A stretch of DNA of 64,000 nt from Phyllobacterium bourgognense (GCF_003337575.1 NZ_QPJM01000005.1:1-64000), one strand, 5' to 3'; counted from the first letter of the stretch, positions 1 to 8,447 are shown. The notes: generated by a model not told the origin, from the sequence alone. A program made the numbers and translations.

Positions 1-70
1 CGGACTCCAGGCGTTCATCCACTCGCCCTTCGGAACAAGCAGAAGCTGGCCGGCAGGGGGACAACGTTAG

Positions 71-127
71 CGGGCGGTCTTCGGATCGCATTATTTATCT
101 ACAAAGACGCGCTTCGACGACCGCCCG
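71..127. other. Imperfect hairpin in the leader region upstream of the aminotransferase gene
   Basis: Bases 71-83 and 115-127 can pair over 13 positions with one mismatch (core CGGGCGGTC / GACCGCCCG) around a 31-base loop. No poly-T run follows on either strand, so it is not a classical intrinsic terminator. The rest of 1-282 shows no recognisable gene. One frame is open from base 1 into the aminotransferase, but the part before 283 resembles nothing in that family. The hairpin may be a transcriptional boundary or leader structure; no function is assigned. Confidence 0.35.
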
Positions 128-282
128 TCTTCCCACAATGCAAGCAATGGCCAGACGCGAAAGCGGGCGTGGCGAAGGGGAAGAACATGCGACCAGATAC
201 CCGCAATGATTGCTCGACCCCCGTGCTGTTTCGGTGTATAGCGCACGCCCATAACGAACCCTTTTTAACCGGACCCAACCCT

Positions 283-1500
283 ATGGAAGAATTTCATAAA
301 GTTCGCCGCCTGCCACCTTACGTTTTCGAACAGGTCAATCGCCTGAAGGCAAGCGCGCGAGCGGCGGGTGCGGACATTATCGATCTCGGCATGGGCAACC
401 CGGACCTGCCGACACCGCAGAGTATCGTCGACAAGCTGTGCGAGGCTGTCCAGGATCCGCGCACGCATCGATATTCGTCGTCAAAGGGCATCCCGGGTTT
501 ACGCCGCGCGCAGGCGGCCTATTACGACCGCCGGTTTGGCGTCAAGCTCAATCCAGACACGCAAGTCGTTGCGACGCTGGGCTCGAAGGAGGGCTTTGCC
601 AATATGGCGCAGGCCATCACCGCTCCCGGCGATGTGGTGCTTTGCCCTGACCCGACCTATCCGATTCATGCTTTCGGCTTCATCATGTCGGGCGGTGTCG
701 TCCGCTCGATCCCGGCACTGCCCGATGACCAATTCATTCCAGCACTGGAGCGCGGTGTCCGCCATTCCATTCCGAAGCCTTTGGCGCTGATTCTCAACTA
801 TCCGTCCAATCCGACCGCGCATGTTGCGTCGCTGGATTTCTACAAGGATGTGGTGGCGTTTGCCCGCAAGAATGAAATCATCATTCTGTCGGATCTGGCC
901 TATTCGGAAATCTATTTCGACGGTGCGCCGCCTCCCTCCATTCTGCAGGTTCCCGGTGCGATCGACGTCGCTGTTGAATTCACCTCCATGTCCAAGACTT
1001 TCTCCATGCCCGGTTGGCGCATGGGATTTGCGGTCGGCAACGAACGGCTGATTTCGGCGCTGACCCGTGTTAAATCCTATCTCGACTATGGCGCGTTTAC
1101 GCCTATCCAGGTTGCTGCTGCCTCGGCATTGAATGGCGACGGCTCGGATATTGCGGAGGTGCGCAATGTCTACAGGCATCGCCGTGACGTGCTGGTGGAG
1201 AGCTTTGGCCGTGCGGGCTGGGATATACCCGCACCGGCTGCGACCATGTTCGCCTGGGCGCCTATCCCGGAAAAGTTCCGCAGCCTCGGTTCGCTGGAGT
1301 TTTCCAAGCTGCTGATCGAACACGCGGACGTCGCGGTCGCGCCTGGCATCGGCTTCGGTGAGCACGGCGATGATTATATCCGCGTCGCGCTTGTTGAGAA
1401 TGAGCATCGCATTCGTCAGGCCGCCCGCAATCTCAAGCGGTTTCTTTCAACTGCGGAAGAGAAATTGCATAACGTTATTTCGTTGAATGCGCACCGCTAA
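283..1500 (+). CDS. PLP-dependent aminotransferase, class I/II (AlaC / LL-DAP aminotransferase-like)
   Basis: A 405-residue fold-type I aminotransferase that transfers amino groups with pyridoxal phosphate in the cytoplasm. The Schiff-base lysine is Lys238 in the motif SMSKTFSMPGWR. The N-terminal LGMGNPDLPTP and the NYPSNPTA motif are typical of class I/II enzymes of the AlaC/DapL-like branch. I chose the ATG at 283 (MEEFHKVRRLP) because homology to the family begins there; an upstream ATG at 169 would add 38 residues without family character. The neighbour hom suggests a role in aspartate-family or alanine metabolism. The exact substrate (pyruvate/alanine or aspartate) cannot be read from sequence; older annotations of this locus often say aspartate aminotransferase. 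Confidence 0.9.
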   Translation: MEEFHKVRRLPPYVFEQVNRLKASARAAGADIIDLGMGNPDLPTPQSIVDKLCEAVQDPRTHRYSSSKGIPGLRRAQAAYYDRRFGVKLNPDTQVVATLGSKEGFANMAQAITAPGDVVLCPDPTYPIHAFGFIMSGGVVRSIPALPDDQFIPALERGVRHSIPKPLALILNYPSNPTAHVASLDFYKDVVAFARKNEIIILSDLAYSEIYFDGAPPPSILQVPGAIDVAVEFTSMSKTFSMPGWRMGFAVGNERLISALTRVKSYLDYGAFTPIQVAAASALNGDGSDIAEVRNVYRHRRDVLVESFGRAGWDIPAPAATMFAWAPIPEKFRSLGSLEFSKLLIEHADVAVAPGIGFGEHGDDYIRVALVENEHRIRQAARNLKRFLSTAEEKLHNVISLNAHR

Positions 1501-1509
1501 GCGCCCGTG

Positions 1510-1633
1510 TTGAAACTCTACTGCGGCGGCCATCTGACGCGATTTTCTGCGCTTCCGGTGCTCACGTACTTTATGTACGCTGCGCTCCGGTTCGCGAAAA
1601 CCACGCCACCTGACTCGCCGCAGCGACTTTCAA
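1510..1633. repeat. Long imperfect palindromic element, copy 1
   Basis: The 124-bp element folds back on itself. The outer arms begin TTGAAA and end TTTCAA, and the two halves align along most of their length. The centre is GGTGCTCACGTAC, loop TTTAT, GTACGCTGCGCTCC. The same core and arm design recurs at 22628-22769, 45738-45870 and 61847-61991, so this is a dispersed family. Here it fills most of the aminotransferase-hom gap and would form a strong hairpin in a read-through transcript. There is no transposase nearby and no clear target-site duplication. Confidence 0.8.
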
Positions 1634-1717
1634 AACGAGCTTCAAGAGGCGGTACCGGCACTGAAATTCGCGGCGCCTCTCGGCGCCGTCTCAATGAAAA
1701 TTCAGGGAATTTGAATA

Positions 1718-3034
1718 ATGAGTGAAGCGCTGCGCGTGGGAATCGCCGGACTGGGTACCGTTGGTGCCTCGGTTTTGAAAATATTGCGTGACAAGGGTGA
1801 AATGCTCACGCGTCAGTGCGGCAAGGAAATCATCGTCACCGCCGTATCGGCGCGCGATTCAAAGCGCGATCGCGGCGTCGATTTCTCGTCCGCAACCTGG
1901 TTCGATGATCCGGTTGCGTTGGTCAAGTCCAACAATATCGATGTCTTTATCGAACTGATTGGCGGAGATGAAGGGCCAGCGCGTGCCTCGGTCGAAGCTG
2001 CATTGCGGTCCGGTCGGCACGTGGTCACCGCCAACAAGGCCCTCCTTGCCAAGCACGGCGTTTCGCTTGCGAAAATCGCGGAAGACAAGGGTGTTCTCCT
2101 GAATTTCGAAGCGGCGGTTGCTGGCGGTATTCCGGTGATCAAGGCTTTGCGCGAATCCCTGACAGGCAACACGGTTTCGCGCGTTTACGGCATCATGAAC
2201 GGCACCTGCAATTATATCCTGACGAGGATGTGGGACGAGGGCATTTCCTTCGAGGATTGCCTCGCCGATGCGCAGCGCCTCGGCTATGCGGAAGCTGATC
2301 CGACCTTCGACATCGAAGGCAACGACACGGCGCACAAGCTTGCGATCCTGACCAGTCTTGCTTTTGGTACGCAAATTGCGGCCGACGATATCTATCTCGA
2401 AGGTATCAGCAATATCTCGCTGGCCGATATCAAGGCGGCCGACGAACTCGGCTATCGCATCAAGCTTTTGGGCGTGGCACTCAAGACCGAGAGCGGCATC
2501 GAACAACGCGTGCATCCAACGATGGTGCCGGTCGAATCGGTCATCGCGCAGGTGCACGGCGTCACCAATGCGGTCGCGATCGAGACCGATCTCCTGGGTG
2601 AATTGCTTCTATCCGGGCCTGGGGCAGGTGGTGCGGCAACGGCGTCCGCCGTCATTGGCGACCTTGCTGATATTGCAAAAAGCCGGCCGGGCTTCCAGCA
2701 TGGGCCCGTGTTTGGAACGCCGGCCAAAGCGCTCGCGCCGTATAAACGCGCCAAGATGCGTGCGCATGAAGGCGGTTACTTTATCCGCCTGACCGTGCAC
2801 GACCGGGCCGGTGTGTTCGCCGCCATCGCCAAACGCATGGCCGACAATGACATTTCGCTGGAATCGATCGTTCAGCGGCAGAGCGCCACCGACCAACCGG
2901 AAGCGACGAAAACAGTTATTCTCGTGACGCATGAGACGACTGAGGCGGCGGTGAAAAAGGCGCTCGAAGGCATCGTCAAGGACGGGCATGCGACCGACAA
3001 ACCGCAGATGATCCGCATCGAACGGGCGGGGTAA
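1718..3034 (+). CDS. hom: Homoserine dehydrogenase
   Basis: A 438-residue homoserine dehydrogenase that reduces aspartate semialdehyde to homoserine, the branch point to threonine and methionine, in the cytoplasm. Visible parts are an N-terminal Rossmann fold with GLGTVGAS (about residues 10-17), the catalytic domain with NKALLAKHG and GGIPVIKALRESL, the MNGTCNYIL segment, and a C-terminal ACT domain from about residue 350 (GGYFIRLTVHDRAGVF) that normally gives feedback control by threonine. Length and layout match stand-alone bacterial Hom rather than a fused aspartokinase. The start at 1718 matches the family N-terminus. It lies downstream of the aminotransferase, separated by palindromic element copy 1. 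Confidence 0.96.
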   Translation: MSEALRVGIAGLGTVGASVLKILRDKGEMLTRQCGKEIIVTAVSARDSKRDRGVDFSSATWFDDPVALVKSNNIDVFIELIGGDEGPARASVEAALRSGRHVVTANKALLAKHGVSLAKIAEDKGVLLNFEAAVAGGIPVIKALRESLTGNTVSRVYGIMNGTCNYILTRMWDEGISFEDCLADAQRLGYAEADPTFDIEGNDTAHKLAILTSLAFGTQIAADDIYLEGISNISLADIKAADELGYRIKLLGVALKTESGIEQRVHPTMVPVESVIAQVHGVTNAVAIETDLLGELLLSGPGAGGAATASAVIGDLADIAKSRPGFQHGPVFGTPAKALAPYKRAKMRAHEGGYFIRLTVHDRAGVFAAIAKRMADNDISLESIVQRQSATDQPEATKTVILVTHETTEAAVKKALEGIVKDGHATDKPQMIRIERAG

Positions 3035-3128
3035 AGCTGCGAGAAACGCCTCCTATCGCGTTTAATCGATTAGCTTTTTCGGCAAGGCGGATTTCTTGTC
3101 TTGAAGGTCTTGCCGCTGCGTTTCGACT

Positions 3129-3158
3129 TTGACAAAAGGTTTGCATAGCAATGCTATG
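3129..3158 (+). promoter_or_regulatory. Candidate glpX promoter with an overlapping palindromic operator
   Basis: A perfect TTGACA -35 (3129-3134), a 17-base spacer and a weak -10 TGCTAT (3152-3157) lie about 55 bases before the glpX start. The inverted repeat CATAGC-AAT-GCTATG (3144-3158) covers the -10 exactly, so a dimeric repressor could block RNA polymerase there. The sequence is seen; the promoter and operator roles are inferred, and I do not recognise the regulator. Confidence 0.55.
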
Positions 3159-3211
3159 GAAGGCCGTATTCATCCGGAATGCTGCATGTCCACACCAACG
3201 CAGGGATTACT

Positions 3212-4201
3212 ATGCTGAAAACCAACGACCAGAATGAAGCGGGTCTCGACCGCATTTTGACGCTCGAACTCGTGCGCGTAACCGAGCGCGCAGCCGTTGC
3301 TGCAGCACGTCTGCGCGGACGTGGCGACGAGATGGCGGCGGATCAGGCGGCCGTTGATGCGATGCGCCAGGAACTCAATCGCCTGCCGATATCAGGCACA
3401 GTCGTAATTGGCGAAGGCGAGCGTGACGAAGCGCCTATGCTCTACATTGGCGAGGAAGTCGGCACGCGCAATGGACCAGAGGTCGACATCGCCCTCGATC
3501 CTCTGGAAGGCACGACAATCTGCGCCAAGAACCTGCCCAACTCGCTTGCCGTTATCGCCATTGCCGAAAAGGGTAACCTTCTCTACGCACCTGATGTCTA
3601 CATGGAAAAGATTGCCGTCGGACCAGGCTATCCCGCCGGTATCATCAATCTGGACGCACCTGCCATCGAAAACATCATGGCTGTGGCCAAGGCCAAGGGC
3701 GTGCCGATCAATGAAATCACAGCGTGCATCATGGACCGGCCGCGTCATGCGCGACTGATCGAGGAAGTACGCGCAACCGGTGCCGCCATCCGCCTGATCG
3801 GCGATGGCGACGTGGCTGGCGTCATCCACACGACCGACCCTGATGAAACCGGCATCGATATCTACATCGGCATCGGTGGCGCGCCGGAGGGTGTGCTTGC
3901 GGCTGCCGCTTTGCGGTGCATCGGTGGTCAGATGCAGGGTCGCCTGCAGTTGAATAGCGATGACAAGATCGCCCGTGCCGCCAAGATGGGCATCAGCGAT
4001 CCCAAGAAGATCTACACGATGGAAGAGATGGCGAAGGGTGACGTCCTGTTTGCCGCAACGGGTGTTACCGATGGCAATATGTTGTCCGGCGTGAAATTTG
4101 CCCGGGACTACATTCAGACCCATACCGTAGTCATGCGCTCCCATTCGCAAACGGTGCGCGAAATCAAGGCGAAGCATCAGGATATGGCGAAGTTCCTGTA
4201 G
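3212..4201 (+). CDS. glpX: Fructose-1,6-bisphosphatase class II
   Basis: A 329-residue class II FBPase that removes the C1 phosphate of fructose-1,6-bisphosphate in gluconeogenesis, dependent on a divalent metal. Family hallmarks are visible: GEGERDEAPMLYIGEEVG and DPLEGTTICAKNLPNSLAV early in the protein, with GIGGAPEGVLAAAALRC further on. I chose the ATG at 3212 (MLKTNDQNEAGLDRIL) rather than one 33 bases upstream because it matches the family N-terminus. The gene has its own candidate promoter and operator just upstream and is followed by an intrinsic terminator, so it is probably a single-gene unit. Some alphaproteobacterial relatives also act on sedoheptulose-1,7-bisphosphate; that cannot be judged here. 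Confidence 0.95.
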   Translation: MLKTNDQNEAGLDRILTLELVRVTERAAVAAARLRGRGDEMAADQAAVDAMRQELNRLPISGTVVIGEGERDEAPMLYIGEEVGTRNGPEVDIALDPLEGTTICAKNLPNSLAVIAIAEKGNLLYAPDVYMEKIAVGPGYPAGIINLDAPAIENIMAVAKAKGVPINEITACIMDRPRHARLIEEVRATGAAIRLIGDGDVAGVIHTTDPDETGIDIYIGIGGAPEGVLAAAALRCIGGQMQGRLQLNSDDKIARAAKMGISDPKKIYTMEEMAKGDVLFAATGVTDGNMLSGVKFARDYIQTHTVVMRSHSQTVREIKAKHQDMAKFL

Positions 4202-4224
4202 AACCATCGTTCCGATGGGCTCGA

Positions 4225-4256
4225 CTGCCGGTCCGAAAGGGCCGGCAGTTTTATTT
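4225..4256 (+). terminator. Intrinsic terminator of glpX
   Basis: The stem CTGCCGGTCC / GGGCCGGCAG has a GAAA loop and is followed directly by TTTTATTT, 24 bases after the glpX stop. It is a textbook rho-independent terminator on the + strand. Confidence 0.9.
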
Positions 4257-4351
4257 TAAGGCTGTTTACTGACAATTGTCGCTGTACCCTATTGGAACGA
4301 CAGTATTTTTGCTATTTTGCTCTGAGAGGAATTCATTCGGGCGGGACAACC

Positions 4352-4960
4352 ATGAGTATCCAGCACAGAATAGCCGGTTGCGCCTTGTTGGTGGCCATGG
4401 GTTCGACACAGTTCTCGGCACTCCATGCCCAAGAAGCCGATCCCGACCTTATTCAAGGTTATCGTTCTGGGGATATTCTGATCAGTCTGCCTGACACATC
4501 CGGCCCGTTCACCGTAATCAGCCGCACCAGCGATCCGCAGAATTTCAGTGCGACAATCGAATATGGCGGGCTGGATGCGCGTGCCATCGTATCGATCAAT
4601 GGTGTAAGGGCCAGCAATGTGCCCGGAATTTATCCGGTCAGGGACGGACCGGACGATCCGGTCGTGCGCAGCCTTCTCGATCAGGCTTTTCAATATCATA
4701 GTACCCAACCCGGCCAGATCGCGCAGCGGACGAACGTCAGCTATGGCAACCGGGCCATGGCCTGCGTCAGTTCCGACGATCCGCAGAAGAAGGATGATTT
4801 TTTGGTCTGCGCTACGGGCGTTCTTGGCCGTTATCTGCTTATCCAACCTGTCATCAACTACAGGCTGAGTTCCAAGGAACTCGTTGACCGCCAGCTTACG
4901 GACTTCGCGTCGTCTGTCGCATCCACCGTGAGTTCCCTCGCGCTGCCGCCTGGGAACTGA
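4352..4960 (+). CDS. Putative exported protein of unknown function
   Basis: A protein of 202 residues. The first 24 or so (MSIQHRIAGCALLVAMGS... ending ALHAQ) form a Sec signal peptide, so the mature part should be periplasmic. I chose the ATG at 4352 because the signal peptide begins there; the open frame extends 60 bases further upstream. The mature part has no motif I recognise. It has two cysteines (MACVSSDD and FLVCATG) that could form a disulfide after export. It sits alone between the glpX terminator and recJ. No function is proposed. Confidence 0.7.
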   Translation: MSIQHRIAGCALLVAMGSTQFSALHAQEADPDLIQGYRSGDILISLPDTSGPFTVISRTSDPQNFSATIEYGGLDARAIVSINGVRASNVPGIYPVRDGPDDPVVRSLLDQAFQYHSTQPGQIAQRTNVSYGNRAMACVSSDDPQKKDDFLVCATGVLGRYLLIQPVINYRLSSKELVDRQLTDFASSVASTVSSLALPPGN

Positions 4961-5033
4961 GCAAGTACGGGCAAAAGCCGTTGGATAGGTCTTTCGAAGC
5001 ATTGCATTCAATGCCGCCGAGTGATTAACCGGA

Positions 5034-6827
5034 GTGATGGTTCCTGAACGGCTTTTCCTCGGTGTTGAACAATCGGCAACCGGTCTGAAATGGATCGACC
5101 GGCTGGGGCAACGCGAAGCCAATGTCGCGCTGGCGATGGCGCAAAACCACGGTTTTCCGGACTTGGTGACGCGGGTTTTGGCAGGGCGGGGTGTTGGGCT
5201 GGACGAGGCGGTCGCCTTCATGGAGCCGTCTGTCAAGAGCCTCATGCCTGATCCTGCTTCGCTGACCGACATGACCAAGGCTGCCGAGCGCATTGCCAGA
5301 GCGATCGCAGCCCGCGAGAAGGTCGCGATTTTTGGCGACTATGACGTGGATGGCGCCTGCTCTTCGGCGATCCTGTCGCGTTTTCTCACCCATTATGGCA
5401 TTGCCAATCGAATCTACATCCCGGACCGGATTTTCGAAGGTTATGGCCCCAATGCTGCCGCCATGCAGGAACTGGCGCAGCAGGCGTCGCTGATCCTCAC
5501 TGTGGATTGCGGCACCAACAGTGCGGCGGCGATCGCGGCGGCCAAGGACGCTGGCGCGGATGTGGTGGTGCTCGATCACCATCAGGTCGGCGGCGAACTG
5601 CCGGCTGCGGCGCATGCGGTGGTCAATCCCAATCGCGAGGATGAACTGTCGGGGCAGGGGCATCTTTGCGCCGCCGGGGTGGTCTTCCTGACACTGGTGC
5701 AGACGTCGCGGGTGCTGCGCGAGCAGCACGTCAACCTGGGCATTCTCGGCCCGGACCTCCTGTCACTGCTCGACCTCGTGGCGCTTGCCACCGTGTGCGA
5801 TGTGGTGCCGCTAAAAGACCTAAACCGCGCTTTCGTGGTCAAAGGTATACTCGTTGCGCGGGCGCAGCAGAACGCCGGCCTCGCCGCGCTGGCACGGGTG
5901 TCGCGCATTGGCGAGCCATTAAATGCCTTTCATTTCGCGTACTTAGTGGGCCCCCGCATAAATGCAGGCGGGAGGATCGGCGATGCGGGGCTCGGTGCAA
6001 GGCTGCTGACGCTCGACGATCCCAATGAAGCGATGCGTATCGCCGAGGAACTCGACCGCCTGAACCAGGAACGCCAGGCCATGGAAACCATCATGCTGGA
6101 ACAGGCGGAGGCCGAGGCGATGGTCGAGCTCTCCGCGGGGTCCGGCCCGGCGGTTCTGGTTACCGCCAGCAATGATTGGCACCCCGGCATCGTCGGGCTG
6201 ATCGCGGCGCGGCTGAAGGAGCGGACGCGGCGACCGGCCTTCGCGATCGCATTCAACGCCAACGGTACGGGGAGCGGTTCGGGCCGTTCGATCAACGGTT
6301 TCGACCTCGGAAAACTGGTGCGAAACGCCGTCGAACAGGGGCTTCTGGTCAAGGGCGGTGGTCATGCGATGGCGGCCGGAATCACCGTGGAACGCAGTAA
6401 AATGGCGGCTTTACGGGCGTTTTTCGAGGAAAGCGCCAGTGAAATGGTCGGTAACCTGCGCGGCAACGCGTCGCTTGCCATCGATGGCGCGCTGAGCGCC
6501 GCCGGGGCGACTGTGCCGCTCTACGAAACCATGGAAAGGGCGGGTCCCTTCGGTTCCGGACACCCTCAGCCAGTGCTGGTTTTGCCACATCACAGGCTGG
6601 TCGATGCGAGGACGGTCGGCACGAGCCATGTCAAGGCAACGCTGGAGGGTGCGGACGGCAAACGCATCAATGCGATCGCGTTTCGGGCGGTTGGAAGTGC
6701 GCTCGGAGACTTCCTTTTCAAGGAGTTAGGTCAGTCGCTGCATGTGGCGGGGAACCTTGCGCTCAATCACTGGAACGGCTCGACCACGACGCAATTTCGT
6801 ATCCTCGACGCCGCAAGAGCCGTGTGA
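5034..6827 (+). CDS. recJ: Single-stranded-DNA-specific exonuclease RecJ
   Basis: A 597-residue RecJ, a 5'-3' single-strand exonuclease acting in recombination and mismatch repair. The DHH phosphoesterase motifs are clear: FGDYDVDGACSSA (about residues 100-112) and VVLDHHQVGG (about 177-186), followed by GTNSAAA/ATVCDVVPL segments, DHHA1 (GSGRSINGFDLG, KGGGHAMAAG) and a C-terminal OB fold. Length fits the family. Start is uncertain: GTG 5034 and ATG 5037 both follow CCGGAG closely. The stop codon lies inside the first unit of a 21-bp tandem repeat that leads to the Y-family polymerase gene. Confidence 0.95.
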   Translation: MMVPERLFLGVEQSATGLKWIDRLGQREANVALAMAQNHGFPDLVTRVLAGRGVGLDEAVAFMEPSVKSLMPDPASLTDMTKAAERIARAIAAREKVAIFGDYDVDGACSSAILSRFLTHYGIANRIYIPDRIFEGYGPNAAAMQELAQQASLILTVDCGTNSAAAIAAAKDAGADVVVLDHHQVGGELPAAAHAVVNPNREDELSGQGHLCAAGVVFLTLVQTSRVLREQHVNLGILGPDLLSLLDLVALATVCDVVPLKDLNRAFVVKGILVARAQQNAGLAALARVSRIGEPLNAFHFAYLVGPRINAGGRIGDAGLGARLLTLDDPNEAMRIAEELDRLNQERQAMETIMLEQAEAEAMVELSAGSGPAVLVTASNDWHPGIVGLIAARLKERTRRPAFAIAFNANGTGSGSGRSINGFDLGKLVRNAVEQGLLVKGGGHAMAAGITVERSKMAALRAFFEESASEMVGNLRGNASLAIDGALSAAGATVPLYETMERAGPFGSGHPQPVLVLPHHRLVDARTVGTSHVKATLEGADGKRINAIAFRAVGSALGDFLFKELGQSLHVAGNLALNHWNGSTTTQFRILDAARAV

Positions 6828-6899
6828 GATCCTGAAATTCTTGTGTGAGTTCCAATTATTCTTGCGTGAGAATCGACGATTCTTGCATGAGAATCGGCG
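6816..6899. repeat. Four degenerate 21-bp tandem repeats before the polymerase gene
   Basis: Units start at 6816, 6837, 6858 and 6879. Units 2-4 all begin ATTCTTG and share the core TGNGTGAG or TGCATGAG. Unit 3 and unit 4 carry ATTCTTGNNTGAGAAT, which can fold as a short ATTCT/AGAAT hairpin. Unit 1 overlaps the recJ stop codon and shares only GTGTGAG-TCC. The exact 21-base period equals two helical turns, which would place protein sites on one DNA face. The block ends about 50 bases before the SOS box. Confidence 0.65.
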
Positions 6900-6950
6900 A
6901 AACTTATCCTCATTTTTTGCAGATTCCTGTTCCATTCTTTTGCGATCCAT

Positions 6951-6965
6951 GTTCTAGTTTTGTTC
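6951..6965 (+). promoter_or_regulatory. LexA (SOS) box of the Y-family polymerase gene
   Basis: GTTC-TAGTTTT-GTTC is an exact match to the alphaproteobacterial LexA site GTTC-N7-GTTC. It lies 21 bases before the ATG at 6986. The second half-site also opens the perfect palindrome GTTCTCAGCTGAGAAC (6962-6977). LexA repression with induction by DNA damage is therefore likely. Confidence 0.85.
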
Positions 6966-6985
6966 TCAGCTGAGAACTTGTGACC

Positions 6986-8230
6986 ATGCGTAAACCGACC
7001 CATACCGAAAAACTTTATCTGGATTTCGACAGCTTCTTTGCCAGCGCCGAGCAACAGCTCAATCCGGCACTGCAAGGACGCCCGGTTGCAGTGGTGCCAC
7101 TGGACTCGCCTCATACGAGCGTCATCGCCGCCAGCCGCCAGGCGAAGCCATTCGGCATCAAGACGGGGACGAGCGTTGCCGAGGCGAAGCAGAAATGTCC
7201 GGATATCGTCTTCATCGAGGCACGACCGGACATATACGTAAAGTTGCATAATCGCATCCTCGAGACGATAGAGCGCTGCGTGCCGATCGCCGCCGTCCGC
7301 TCCATCGACGAGGTCGCCTGCAACCTGTTGCAATCGGAAGCCCGTGACGCGTCGGGTCTGGCCGCGCGAATCAAGCGCGCCTTGCATGATGAGATCGGCC
7401 CGGTCCTCACCTGTTCGATCGGCATTTCCGTCAACGAGCTTCTGGCCAAGATCGCGGCGGAAATGGACAAGCCCGATGGCTTCGTGTTGCTCAACCATGA
7501 CGATCTGCCGGGCCGCCTGTTCGACCTGGAATTGCGCGACCTGCCGGGCATCTCCAAAGGCATGACGGCGCGCCTCGGCGAGGCAGGCGTCAGCGACATA
7601 AGGGGCCTGTGGGACCTCGCGCCCAAGCATGCGCGCGCGATCTGGAACAGCGTCGAAGGCGAGCGCTTCGTTGCCGCGCTGCATGGCTATGCGGTGGAAA
7701 AGCCGGAGACGATCAAGCGCATGTTCGGCCATGGCCGCAACCTGCCGCCGGACTGGCGCGCGCCGGAAAAGGTGCTGCAATGCGCAAGGCTGCTGAGCCT
7801 GAGCGCCGCGCGCCGCCTGCGCCGCTCGCATTACCGCGCCGGGGCGATGAGCTATACGGTCGGCGTCAGGCGCGACAGCCGTGTGACGCTGGAGGGCCAG
7901 TTCCGCCCGGCGCGCGACGATCATACTTTCCTGAATTGTCTCAATGATTTGCACGCGAAAATGATTGCAGCGGGTGAGATGCGCAATATCAGCTCGGTCA
8001 CGGTGGTGCTGCATGATCTGTCGGCCGAGGAGGAGGCAAGCCGCGACCTCTTTGACACCGGCGCAAGTGTAAAGCAGCGCGGCCAGTGGGAACGCGTGTC
8101 GGACGTGCTCGACAAGATACGCGGGCGGCATGGGTCTAAGGCGCTCAACCTTGGCCCGAACAGCGGCCCGGGCAATTATATCGGCTCCAAGATCGCATTC
8201 GGGCGGATACCGGAAGCCGAGGATTTTTGA
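6986..8230 (+). CDS. Y-family DNA polymerase (DinB/Pol IV-like)
   Basis: A translesion polymerase of 414 residues. Motif LYLDFDSFFASAEQQ carries the first catalytic Asp, SIDEVACNL keeps the catalytic Asp-Glu, and CSIGISVNELLAKIAAEMDKPDG matches the palm. The thumb helix-hairpin-helix (LPGISKGMTARL) and little-finger domain follow. Because the acidic residues are intact it should be active, unlike ImuB. It departs from classical DinB at the VACNL segment and in VAVVPLDS, where classical Pol IV has a longer nucleotide-binding segment. Start is ATG 6986, with GTG 6980 an alternative; both follow the LexA box. Expect SOS induction and error-prone bypass. A classical dinB elsewhere in the genome cannot be excluded. 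Confidence 0.88.
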   Translation: MRKPTHTEKLYLDFDSFFASAEQQLNPALQGRPVAVVPLDSPHTSVIAASRQAKPFGIKTGTSVAEAKQKCPDIVFIEARPDIYVKLHNRILETIERCVPIAAVRSIDEVACNLLQSEARDASGLAARIKRALHDEIGPVLTCSIGISVNELLAKIAAEMDKPDGFVLLNHDDLPGRLFDLELRDLPGISKGMTARLGEAGVSDIRGLWDLAPKHARAIWNSVEGERFVAALHGYAVEKPETIKRMFGHGRNLPPDWRAPEKVLQCARLLSLSAARRLRRSHYRAGAMSYTVGVRRDSRVTLEGQFRPARDDHTFLNCLNDLHAKMIAAGEMRNISSVTVVLHDLSAEEEASRDLFDTGASVKQRGQWERVSDVLDKIRGRHGSKALNLGPNSGPGNYIGSKIAFGRIPEAEDF

Positions 8231-8280
8231 GGGCCGTAGTTGCTTCGCGTGCAATGCGCCTCCCTAGTGGAATGCTCCTT

Positions 8281-8353
8281 CCTCCCTCATGGTGAGCTTG
8301 TCGAACCACGCACAACCATTTTGCGTGGTTCGACAAGCTCACCATGAGGGAGG
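8281..8353. repeat. Perfect 32-bp snap-back repeat (REP/BIME-like)
   Basis: Bases 8281-8312 and 8322-8353 are perfect inverted copies around a 9-base loop. The arm core is GTGAGCTTGTCGAACCACG. The same core occurs as two separated inverted arms at 36387-36411 and 36487-36511. Such TTCGACAAGCTCA palindromes are scattered in many alphaproteobacterial genomes. No T run follows. It lies 50 bases after the polymerase stop codon. Confidence 0.85.
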
Positions 8354-8447
8354 TCAGTGGATGGCAGATACACGGCAAATGCGGATGTCAAAGCGCAGCC
8401 GCCATGCTAAAGCGGGTGCAAATCCGAACGCACAAGAGGAGACAGAT

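Noticed and set aside
1-282. One frame open from base 1 into the aminotransferase, suggesting a longer N-terminus
   Set aside because: Residues before position 283 do not resemble aminotransferases, and the family N-terminus fits ATG 283. An open frame by chance is common in GC-rich DNA.
1507-1725. A 72-residue frame between the aminotransferase and hom
   Set aside because: It is read through palindromic element copy 1, which explains its openness. It has no homologous features.
6767-8254. Long minus-strand open frame antisense to the Y-family polymerase gene
   Set aside because: It covers a gene with clear motifs and shows no family features. GC-rich third positions create such shadows.
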